Shown piece by piece: positions 1 through 5,088 of a DNA stretch of 5,088 nt (position 1 is the first letter of the stretch; each line of letters opens with the position of its first letter). Under the pieces are notes generated by a model. It made no database searches. It saw only the letters and a list, made by a program, of their open reading frames with translations, and had not been told where the DNA came from. The translations under genes and the position numbers were made by a program. This stretch comes from Candidatus Aerophobota bacterium (lineage in GTDB: Bacteria > Aerophobota > Aerophobia > Aerophobales > B3-G15), in contig JAUWJM010000124.1 of NCBI GenBank assembly GCA_030607715.1, positions 1 through 5,088 of the forward strand, given 5' to 3'.

Positions 1-397
1 CTAATTCTTCACAGGAAGGAGGGAGAACAAAGATTAAAAAAGCCTCAGGGTATCTTTCTTTAATTTTTTTACCTCCCTTTACATCTACTTCTAAAACTCC
101 ATCTTTCTCTCCTTCTATAGCTCTATCCAGAAGCTTTGCTGAGGTGCCGTAGAACTGTCCATGAACTTCTGCCCATTCCAGAAAAGTTTGTTCCCCTATC
201 ATTTTTTCAAACTCTTCTGGAGAAACAAAATAGTAATCTACACCTTCAATTTCATTTTTTCGAGGAGGACGAGTAGTAAAAGACACTGAATAAGTAAAAG
301 AAGGAAAAACCTGGAGAAGTCTTTTACAAAGAGTGGTTTTACCTGCACCAGCAGGAGCTGAGATAACAAGAATTAATCCTTGTTTCTTCTTTAACAA
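1..397 (-). CDS. gmk: Guanylate kinase, 5' two thirds (runs off left edge)
   Basis: Guanylate kinase transfers phosphate from ATP to GMP (or dGMP) to give GDP in the cytoplasm, an essential step in purine nucleotide supply. The 132 visible codons, out of roughly 200-210 usual for the family, show a P-loop at residues 13-22 (SAPAGAGKTT). The GMP-binding segment follows at 37-57, with SVSFTTRPPR and then EGVDYYF. After it come FLEWAEVHGQFYGT (72-85), LEVDVKGG (102-109) and the FVLPPS strand (123-128). The ATP lid and C-terminal helices lie outside the window. The start is TTG at 397-395: an in-frame TAA lies two codons upstream, no ATG occurs before residue 66, and AGAGGA sits 7 bases upstream. 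It follows yicC by 15 bases and is probably co-transcribed. Two mild departures from the usual pattern are Ala for Ser in the P-loop (usual GPSGxGK) and Lys where DVQG is common. Identity is near certain. Confidence 0.95.
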   Translation of the reverse strand, partial: MLKKKQGLILVISAPAGAGKTTLCKRLLQVFPSFTYSVSFTTRPPRKNEIEGVDYYFVSPEEFEKMIGEQTFLEWAEVHGQFYGTSAKLLDRAIEGEKDGVLEVDVKGGKKIKERYPEAFLIFVLPPSCEEL

Positions 398-404
398 TCC
401 TTAA

Positions 405-410
405 TCCTCT
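405..410 (-). promoter_or_regulatory. Ribosome binding site of gmk, supports the TTG start
   Basis: On the minus strand AGAGGA lies 7 bases before TTG at 397-395, just after the yicC stop codon. The good spacing, together with the in-frame stop TAA between this site and the TTG, fixes TTG as the only reasonable start for guanylate kinase. Confidence 0.7.
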
Positions 411-412
411 TT

Positions 413-1282
413 CTACTCTAAGTTATAAGCCTGCTCTCTAATTCTCTCTAAGTTATCCTTAATTTCAACTACCAGCTTAGAAATTAGAAGAGAATTAGAC
501 TTTGCTCCCAATGTATTAATTTCTCTGGTGAGTTCCTGTAAGATAAAGTTTATCTTTTTTCCTATTGGCTCTTTTTCTTGTAGAGTTTTTTTGAGGTGAT
601 CTAAAGAAGAAAGAAAACGAACTAATTCTTCCTTAATATCTCCTCGGGTAATTAATATGACTATTTGATTAGCTGTGGTTGAATTTATCTTTTCTCCTAT
701 GATCTGTAGCAGTTCTTCTTTTGTTTTTTCTCGATATAGATTCTGGGATAGAGGAGCTTCTCTTTCAATTTTCGCAATTTTAGAGTCAATTTCTTCAATG
801 CACTCCAGAATACTATCCATATGTTTTCCCCCCTCTTTTTCCCTTGTGTTTAATACTTTTCTTAGACTTTCTTTTACAGCTTGCCCGATTAACTTTTCTA
901 TTTTTTCCCGCTCATTTTTTTCTACCACCTCTATCACCCCGGGAAAAGTTGAGAGATGTGACAGACTCATGGTATCCTTTAATTTTAGGTTTTTAGATAA
1001 ATAGGTTAAGGCTTCATAGTATTTAGAAGCAAGCTCAAGATTTGGTTTAATTTGGAGAAAGGAAGTTCCTTTTTTGTTTATCTTTAAGTTTACATCTACC
1101 TGACCTCTTTTAATTTTATCTTTAACAAGGCTCTCTATTTTCTTTTCCCACTTATAGGGAATGGCCTCAGGACAGATCAGTTTTACTTGTAGGAATCTAT
1201 GATTAAGAGTTTTTATCTGGACAAAGATGGCCACTTTTTCTTTCTGGATTCTTTTTTCTCCATAACCGGTCATACTCCTCAA
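413..1282 (-). CDS. yicC: YicC family endoribonuclease
   Basis: This 289-residue protein is of normal family length. YicC proteins are cytoplasmic endoribonucleases; E. coli YicC has been linked to small-RNA turnover. The N-terminal YicC-like domain begins RSMTGYG (2-8) and continues with IKTLNHRFL (23-31). A REKEGG segment at 147-152 precedes a helical middle part. The C-terminal domain (formerly DUF1732, about 205-289) has DIKEEL (215-220), GKKINFILQEL (241-251), REINTLGAKSNS (253-264) and the family ending VVEIKDNLERIREQ (271-284). The start is TTG at 1282-1280, overlapping the stop of the ABC ATPase gene by 4 bases (TTGA). I prefer it to the ATG at 1273 because RSMTGYG is conserved in the family and AAGGA lies 7 bases before TTG, while GAGGAG lies only 1 base before the ATG. 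If the ATG were used the protein would lose three residues. gmk follows 15 bases later, a common arrangement. The remA-like small gene often found between them is absent. Confidence 0.95.
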   Translation of the reverse strand: MRSMTGYGEKRIQKEKVAIFVQIKTLNHRFLQVKLICPEAIPYKWEKKIESLVKDKIKRGQVDVNLKINKKGTSFLQIKPNLELASKYYEALTYLSKNLKLKDTMSLSHLSTFPGVIEVVEKNEREKIEKLIGQAVKESLRKVLNTREKEGGKHMDSILECIEEIDSKIAKIEREAPLSQNLYREKTKEELLQIIGEKINSTTANQIVILITRGDIKEELVRFLSSLDHLKKTLQEKEPIGKKINFILQELTREINTLGAKSNSLLISKLVVEIKDNLERIREQAYNLE

Positions 1283-2100
1283 TTTAATTTCCTTTCTTCT
1301 TTCTTCATCTCCCCTCCCTTGGTGGGGGGATTAAGGGGAGGGGGATTCAGGGTCTCTTCCGATGCGTTCTTTACTATTTGGAGGAAGAACTCTTCCAGAG
1401 AGACTTCCTCTGCAGTGATTTCTTCCATATTCCTGGAGGCTATAAGCTTTCCCTTATGGAGAATGCCTATTCTGTCACATATCTCTTCTACCTCAGCTAA
1501 AATGTGAGAGGAAAAGAACACAGTCTTGTTTTTTTCTTTAAGGTTTAAAATAACATCCTTTACCCTTTTTCTTCCCAGGGGATCCAAACCACTTAAAGGT
1601 TCATCAAAAAAGACAAGCTCTGGATCATTTATTAAAGAAGAGGCAATACCCAGACGTTGAATCATTCCTTTAGAAAATTCTTTTACAGGAATTTTCTTAG
1701 CTGAGGTTAAGGACAATAGTTCTAATAACCTCTCTGTTTTTATTTTTCTTTCCGTAAGCGAAAGACTAAAGAGTTTTCCACAAAAATCCAAAAACTGCTC
1801 TGCGCTAAGAAAATCGTAAAGATTGGGATCCTCGGGTAAAAATCCTATCTTTTTCTTTACCTGATTATTTATGCCCTTTTCTCCCAAAAGTTCAAATTCT
1901 CCCCAACTTGGAGGAGTAAAACCTAACAATATTTTAAGAACAGTAGTTTTGCCGGCCCCGTTTAACCCTAAAAGTCCAAAAACCTCACCTCTTTCTATCT
2001 CTAAATTCAAATCTTTTAAGGCTAAGGTCTCTCTTTTTCTTAAAAATCCCCTATATCCTTGATAGATTTTACCCAATCCTTTAGTTTTGATTGTTAGCAT
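1279..2100 (-). CDS. ABC-2-type transporter ATP-binding protein
   Basis: This 273-residue nucleotide-binding subunit would couple ATP hydrolysis to a membrane permease on the cytoplasmic face; the substrate cannot be told. Walker A is GLNGAGKT (45-52), the signature loop is FSKGMIQR (142-149), Walker B is LVFFDE (162-167), the D-loop is SGLD (170-173) and the switch histidine is H199 in SSHIL. At the Q-loop it reads FLPEDPNLYD (87-96), with Glu90 in place of Gln, as is common in CcmA/NatA-like ABC-2 ATPases. No transmembrane segment is seen and no permease gene is in the window. The ATG at 2100 lies 20 bases inside folK and has only a weak purine run (AAAGAAA) before it, so translation may depend on coupling to folK. 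The last 22 residues come mainly from a GC-rich palindromic repeat (PPPLNPPTKGGE, 253-264) plus a charged tail, and are unlikely to belong to the ancestral fold. It overlaps yicC by 4 bases. Confidence 0.93.
   Translation of the reverse strand: MLTIKTKGLGKIYQGYRGFLRKRETLALKDLNLEIERGEVFGLLGLNGAGKTTVLKILLGFTPPSWGEFELLGEKGINNQVKKKIGFLPEDPNLYDFLSAEQFLDFCGKLFSLSLTERKIKTERLLELLSLTSAKKIPVKEFSKGMIQRLGIASSLINDPELVFFDEPLSGLDPLGRKRVKDVILNLKEKNKTVFFSSHILAEVEEICDRIGILHKGKLIASRNMEEITAEEVSLEEFFLQIVKNASEETLNPPPLNPPTKGGEMKKEERKLN
1290..1296 (-). promoter_or_regulatory. Ribosome binding site of yicC, supports the TTG start
   Basis: On the minus strand GAAAGGA lies 7 bases before the TTG at 1282-1280, inside the last codons of the ABC ATPase gene. 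The alternative ATG at 1273 has a GAGGAG only 1 base upstream, too close to work well. That second purine run is codons Arg2-Ser3 of the longer protein. Confidence 0.6.
1309..1347. repeat. GC-rich palindromic repeat inside the 3' end of the ABC ATPase gene
   Basis: On the plus strand CCCCTCCCTT (1311-1320) is answered by AAGGGGAGGGGG (1333-1344), an imperfect inverted repeat with a 12-base loop. The element is far richer in G+C than the surrounding A+T-rich sequence. In the ABC ATPase frame (minus strand) it reads NPPPLNPPTKGGE. From memory, dispersed palindromes that translate to PPLNPPTKGG-like peptides occur in many copies in some bacterial genomes, between genes and at gene ends; I could not search to confirm that this is one. 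Only one copy is present in this window. No T-run follows on either strand, so it is not a typical terminator. The insertion keeps the reading frame open and supplies the end of the protein. Confidence 0.75.
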
Positions 2101-2581
2101 TGATTTCTTTAATTTTTTCTACCTGGTGAGGGTCTTTGAGTTCTTTTAAAAGTTCATCAACAGTTTTGTTTAAAAGAGGATGGTTTAATTTAGGATTTAT
2201 CTCTGATAGAGGAGTTAAGACAAAACGTCGCTGATGCAATAGAAGATGAGGGACAGTAAGGTCTTTCTCCTGGATTATCTCTTGTCCGTAAAGCAAAACA
2301 TCCAGATCAATTGATCTTTTCTCCCCATCTCTTTTTCTAATTCTCCCCATCTCTTTTTCTATTTGGAACAGATAAGTTAAGAGTTCTCGGGCAAGTTTAT
2401 TAGTTTTTCCTTCAGCTACACAATTTACAAACCAGCCTCCTTTTGTTTTTACTGGTTCAGTGAGATAAAGAGAGCTTACCTTTTGAATATAGATCTCTTT
2501 TTTTATTTTACCCAGAGCCTCTTCTATGTTTTTAATTCTTTCCCCCTTGTTAGAACCAATACCAATATAAACTGAGGTCAT
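2081..2581 (-). CDS. folK: 2-amino-4-hydroxy-6-hydroxymethyldihydropteridine pyrophosphokinase (HPPK)
   Basis: FolK transfers pyrophosphate from ATP to 6-hydroxymethyl-7,8-dihydropterin, the step before dihydropteroate synthase in folate synthesis, in the cytoplasm. The 166-residue length is normal. YIGIGSNKGER (5-15) is the family N-terminal motif, and GGWFVNCV (48-55) matches the pterin-site segment. GRIRKRDGEKRSIDLDVLLYG (79-99) carries the two Mg-binding aspartates, D92 and D94. PHLLLHQRRFVLTPL (111-125) holds the expected His and Arg. The start is ATG at 2581 with AGGGGG 4 bases upstream. It begins 17 bases after dapA and overlaps the ABC ATPase gene by 20 bases. No other folate gene (folB, folP, folE) is in view, so its place beside lysine genes is unusual. 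A 21-base sequence occurs twice just before the aspartate motif, but the spacing of conserved residues is normal, so the enzyme should be active. Confidence 0.95.
   Translation of the reverse strand: MTSVYIGIGSNKGERIKNIEEALGKIKKEIYIQKVSSLYLTEPVKTKGGWFVNCVAEGKTNKLARELLTYLFQIEKEMGRIRKRDGEKRSIDLDVLLYGQEIIQEKDLTVPHLLLHQRRFVLTPLSEINPKLNHPLLNKTVDELLKELKDPHQVEKIKEINANNQN
2319..2361. repeat. Tandem 21-base direct repeat (22-base period) within folK
   Basis: The plus-strand sequence TTCTCCCCATCTCTTTTTCTA appears at 2319-2339 and again, identical, at 2341-2361, with one base between. Because the period is 22, the two copies are read in different frames of folK, giving EKEMGR in the upstream copy and RKRDGE in the downstream copy. 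The second copy lies directly before the catalytic IDLD motif. Confidence 0.85.
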
Positions 2582-2598
2582 TTTTCCCCCTACATATA

Positions 2599-3468
2599 TT
2601 AAATTAATCCATACCGGGAAAGGGCTTTTTCTAATTTTTCCTCATTTTCTCTTTTCATTTCCACTAAAGGATATCTCCATTCCTTTTCAATCATTTTCAG
2701 CTTAGCCAGGGCTGTTTTTACAGGTATGGGATTTGTTTCAATAAACATTGCTTTACACAGAGGATAAAGTTGGTAATGAAGTTCTCTTGCTTTTTCATAA
2801 TTGCCTTCAAGCCAGGATCCTACCAGATTTTTCATTTCCTGAGGTAGAATATTAGCTAAAACCGATATTACTCCCACTCCTCCCAGAGCTAAAATAGGTA
2901 GAGTATGAGAATCATTTCCGGAAAGAATAGCAAAGTTAGATTTGCAGGAAGAAAAGATATCAGAGATCTGATCCATATCTCCGCTTGCCTCCTTTATCCC
3001 CACTATATTTTTCAGTTGAGATAGCTCTCCTACAACACAGGGAGGTATATTTGTCCCTGTTCGAGAGGGAACATTATAGATAATTATGGGAAGTCCAATT
3101 TTTTCTAATCTTTGGTAATGAGCCTTCAAGCCATTAGGAGTTGGTTTGTTGTAATAGGGAGTTATAATTAAGGCTCCATCTGCGCCCACTTCTTTAGCGT
3201 ATTGAGTTAATCCCTCTGCCTCCCGAGTGGAGTTAGAACCTGTTCCTGCAATTACAGGAACCCTTTTTTTAACTTCTTCCACTGTTATCTGGATGAGACG
3301 TTTGTGTTCCTCCTGAGATAATGTGGGGGATTCTCCTGTAGTTCCACAGGGAACTATTCCGTCTGTTCCCTTTTTTAGTTGGAATTGAATGAGCTCTCTA
3401 AATTTATCCTCATCCACTTCCCCTTTTCTAAAAGGGGTAACAATAGCCACCAAACATCCTTTAAACAT
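2599..3468 (-). CDS. dapA: 4-hydroxy-tetrahydrodipicolinate synthase
   Basis: DapA condenses pyruvate with L-aspartate 4-semialdehyde, the committed step to DAP and lysine, as a cytoplasmic TIM-barrel enzyme. The protein is 289 residues, the usual length. Numbered from the preferred start, it has the GTTGES pyruvate-site loop (42-47), PYYNKP (104-109), YNVPSRTG with Tyr131 and Arg136, and the Schiff-base lysine Lys159 in GIKEASGD. NPIPVKTAL (247-255) is also typical. Residues matching the E. coli lysine-feedback site are partly kept (His55, Asn79, Glu83 and the Tyr of PYY; E. coli His53 is Gln), so lysine inhibition is possible but unproven. The ATG at 3468 gives the family start MFKG and has AGGAG 7 bases upstream. 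The ATG at 3474 would add two residues but lies 1 base from that site. It overlaps the end of the lysA-dapF frame by 8 bases, implying translational coupling within one lysine/DAP cluster. Confidence 0.97.
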   Translation of the reverse strand: MFKGCLVAIVTPFRKGEVDEDKFRELIQFQLKKGTDGIVPCGTTGESPTLSQEEHKRLIQITVEEVKKRVPVIAGTGSNSTREAEGLTQYAKEVGADGALIITPYYNKPTPNGLKAHYQRLEKIGLPIIIYNVPSRTGTNIPPCVVGELSQLKNIVGIKEASGDMDQISDIFSSCKSNFAILSGNDSHTLPILALGGVGVISVLANILPQEMKNLVGSWLEGNYEKARELHYQLYPLCKAMFIETNPIPVKTALAKLKMIEKEWRYPLVEMKRENEEKLEKALSRYGLI

Positions 3469-5088
3469 ACTCATTCTCCTTTAAGTTTCCTTGATAAACA
3501 AGGTTTGCTTCTCCTTCTAGAAAAACATTAGTAAAACTTTTCCCTCCTTGATGTTCAAACCATACAGTAACCTCCCCTCCCCTCATTATTACTTTAAGAG
3601 GAGGTAAAAGTTGATAGCTTATAAAAGTTGCTATGGCTGAGGCCACTGCTCCTGTGCCACAACCCAGGGTTTCATCCTCCACCCCTCTTTCGTAAGTTCT
3701 TATTTTAATTCTGTCCTCTTTTACCTCCACAAAGTCCACATTTGTCCCCTGTGGTTGAAACAACTGATGATACCTTATCTTAGGAGCAAGGTCTTTTAAA
3801 GGGATTTTATTCACTTCAGGAGAAAAGATAACCAGGTGAGGAACCCCTGTATTTAAGTAACATCCCTGATACTCTATTCCATCTAAGGTTAATTTTATGT
3901 TAATTTGCAAATCAAAAGGGTCCTTCATGATTATCTTTACTGTATTTTCTTTAATTTGAGCTTTAATTTTACCAGCTAAGGTTTGAAAAGTAGAATTAAT
4001 GCCTGTGATTCCTTTAATGTAGGCAAATTTTGCGGCACATCTTGCTCCATTGCCACACATCTCAGCTTCTGAACCATCAGGATTAAAGGTGTGCATAGTA
4101 AAATCACATTTTTTTGCCCTCTCAATTAAAATTAAACCATCTGCTCCAATTCCTTTTTTCCGCTGACATATCTTGCGAGCAAGGTCTTGAGGTTTTTGGA
4201 TGATTTTCTGGTAATTATCTATAATTACAAAGTCATTGCCACTTCCCTCAAATTTAGCAAAGGGGATATCTTTGATTTTTGCAGGTTCAGCTTTTGTAAA
4301 TAGTTCCCCGGGAATACACTCACCTTTTATTAAATCCTCATATTCCCCCCTTTGTCTTGTTATCCACCATTTTTCGTTTTTTACCAGAACCTCAGCTGTT
4401 CTTGGTCTGCCATTGTAAGTAGAACTCATAGAAAAACCGTAGGCTCCTGTGTCCATAATAGCTAAGTATTCTCCCTCTTGAGTAAAGGGCATCTCTTTTT
4501 CTTGAGCAAAGAAGTCCCCTGACTCACATACCGGTCCTACCACATCTACTATTTCGAGACTCAGGGCAGGAGAAGGTCTTTCAATTTTTAATATTCTGTG
4601 ATAGGCTCCGTAAAGAGAAGGCCTGATAAGATCGTTCATCCCGGCATCTACTATCAGAAATGTTTTTTCCTCTCCTCTCTTTTTATAAAGAACCTGAGTA
4701 ATTAAAGCCCCTGCTTTTCCTGTTAAATACCTTCCTGGCTCTAAGATAAGTTTAAAATTTCTCTTCTTCTTAAGAGAGAGTATTTTTTCGGCTAAGGGTT
4801 CAACTCTTAATTCTCCCTCATTTTCTCGGTAGCTTATCCCAAATCCTCCTCCCATGTCTATATAGTCTAAGTGTATTCCCTTATCTTCTAAGGCAGTAAG
4901 AAATGTTTCCAGTTTTTCCCAGGCTTTAAGATAAGGATCCAAGGTGGTTATTTGAGAGCCTATATGCATATGAATGCCAGTAAGTTTTAACTCATCTTTT
5001 TTTCTTGCCTTCTCATAGAGCTTTTCAGCAGCAAAAAAGGATAGGCCAAATTTGTTCTCCTTTTTTCCAGTAGTAATATACGGGTGAG
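3461..5088 (-). CDS. Fused diaminopimelate decarboxylase-diaminopimelate epimerase (5' end outside window)
   Basis: One open frame of 541 visible codons joins LysA to DapF. Epimerase converts LL-DAP to meso-DAP; decarboxylase (PLP-dependent) then converts meso-DAP to L-lysine. Counting from an internal Met at 4969, the 39 codons upstream still read as LysA, with HPYITTG then KFGLSF, so the true start and about 140-150 residues, including the PLP-binding lysine, lie beyond 5088. LysA motifs are HIGSQ (2-6), GGGFG (40-44), EPGRYLTGKAG (77-87), RPSLYGAYH (116-124), the catalytic CESGD (148-152) and GAYGFSMSSTYN (175-186). LysA ends near residue 222. After a short linker, DapF runs from about 236 to 502 with GSGNDF (242-247), the first catalytic Cys305 in EMCGNGARC, GTNVDF (408-413), ERGV (427-430) and the second catalytic Cys437 in ETLGCGTGA. 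Both halves look functional and end as stand-alone enzymes do. The frame overlaps dapA by 8 bases. Confidence 0.93.
   Translation of the reverse strand, partial: HPYITTGKKENKFGLSFFAAEKLYEKARKKDELKLTGIHMHIGSQITTLDPYLKAWEKLETFLTALEDKGIHLDYIDMGGGFGISYRENEGELRVEPLAEKILSLKKKRNFKLILEPGRYLTGKAGALITQVLYKKRGEEKTFLIVDAGMNDLIRPSLYGAYHRILKIERPSPALSLEIVDVVGPVCESGDFFAQEKEMPFTQEGEYLAIMDTGAYGFSMSSTYNGRPRTAEVLVKNEKWWITRQRGEYEDLIKGECIPGELFTKAEPAKIKDIPFAKFEGSGNDFVIIDNYQKIIQKPQDLARKICQRKKGIGADGLILIERAKKCDFTMHTFNPDGSEAEMCGNGARCAAKFAYIKGITGINSTFQTLAGKIKAQIKENTVKIIMKDPFDLQINIKLTLDGIEYQGCYLNTGVPHLVIFSPEVNKIPLKDLAPKIRYHQLFQPQGTNVDFVEVKEDRIKIRTYERGVEDETLGCGTGAVASAIATFISYQLLPPLKVIMRGGEVTVWFEHQGGKSFTNVFLEGEANLVYQGNLKENEYV
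3476..3480 (-). promoter_or_regulatory. Ribosome binding site of dapA, decides between two ATGs
   Basis: On the minus strand AGGAG lies 7 bases before the ATG at 3468 but only 1 base before the in-frame ATG at 3474. It therefore favours the shorter form beginning MFKG, which also matches how DapA proteins usually begin. The site lies within the last codons of the lysA-dapF frame. Confidence 0.7.
4264..4306 (-). other. Fusion junction between the LysA and DapF domains
   Basis: Between the LysA ending (YEDLIKGECIPGE) and the DapF opening (IPFAKFEGSGNDF) lie about a dozen residues, LFTKAEPAKIKD. They are hydrophilic with no motif I recognise. No stop codon, ATG or Shine-Dalgarno-like start signal lies here on the minus strand, so DapF has no evident independent start. 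The pattern fits loss of the lysA stop codon between two adjacent genes. Confidence 0.8.

Noticed and set aside
675..1004. Plus-strand open frame of 109 codons
   Set aside because: It lies wholly opposite yicC, has a low-complexity Phe/Ser-rich translation typical of the reverse of an A+T-rich gene, and has no recognisable motif.
1311..1344. Rho-independent terminator at the end of the ABC ATPase gene
   Set aside because: The inverted repeat is strong, but no T-run follows on either strand and it lies inside the coding sequence, directly before the overlapping yicC start.
1199..1507. Plus-strand open frame of 102 codons across the yicC/ABC ATPase boundary
   Set aside because: It is a shadow of two well-supported minus-strand genes and matches no family I know; its PPLVGGLRGGG stretch is just the palindromic repeat read on the other strand.
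1871..2062. Plus-strand open frame of 63 codons
   Set aside because: It lies opposite the Walker A half of the ABC ATPase, and its translation shows no family pattern.
4264..4306. Missed stop or sequencing error artificially joining lysA and dapF
   Set aside because: Both domains and the linker read in one frame with no homopolymer run or frame change needed, and DapF has no evident start of its own here. Raw reads would settle it.
4236..4418. Plus-strand open frame of 60 codons opposite the fusion junction
   Set aside because: It is a shadow of the LysA-DapF frame, with no motif or plausible start signal.
3461..4969. Taking the Met at 4969 as the true start of the fused protein
   Set aside because: The codons from 4970 to 5086 read as conserved LysA sequence (HPYITTG, then KFGLSF, then GIH before MHIGSQ), so the Met is internal and the gene begins beyond the window.

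Overview
The window is an A+T-rich, gene-dense piece of a bacterial chromosome. Every gene lies on the minus strand, so transcription runs from position 5088 down to 1. Neighbouring genes overlap or sit at most 17 bases apart, and I see no internal promoter or terminator, so this looks like the middle of one long housekeeping operon. The host makes or uses diaminopimelate (DAP): the window carries DapA, DapF and LysA. It is therefore a bacterium with DAP-dependent lysine and probably peptidoglycan synthesis. The mix of genes, the TTG starts and the GC-rich palindromic repeat in an A+T-rich background would fit an uncultivated candidate-phylum bacterium, but I cannot place it further from sequence alone.

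In transcription order: (1) 5088-3461, an open reading frame that begins outside the window and joins most of a diaminopimelate decarboxylase (LysA) to a complete diaminopimelate epimerase (DapF) in one polypeptide; (2) 3468-2599, dapA, 4-hydroxy-tetrahydrodipicolinate synthase; (3) 2581-2081, folK, the folate-pathway pyrophosphokinase; (4) 2100-1279, an ABC-2-type transporter ATPase with no permease in view, whose C-terminus carries a GC-rich palindromic repeat inside the coding sequence; (5) 1282-413, yicC, a YicC-family endoribonuclease starting at TTG; (6) 397-1, the first two thirds of gmk, guanylate kinase, also starting at TTG and running off the left edge.

The first two genes belong to lysine/DAP synthesis. 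DapA commits aspartate semialdehyde to the pathway, DapF converts LL-DAP to meso-DAP, and LysA decarboxylates meso-DAP to lysine. The fused protein would carry the last two consecutive steps. The yicC-gmk pair is a common bacterial neighbourhood. folK and the ABC ATPase sit between these two groups with no obvious functional link.

The main point of interest is the LysA-DapF fusion, in which the catalytic residues of both halves that lie in the window are intact. The second is the palindromic repeat that has become the last part of the ABC ATPase. I found no evidence of a wholly new system, phage, CRISPR array, RNA gene or insertion sequence. No stretch longer than 17 bases is without a gene.
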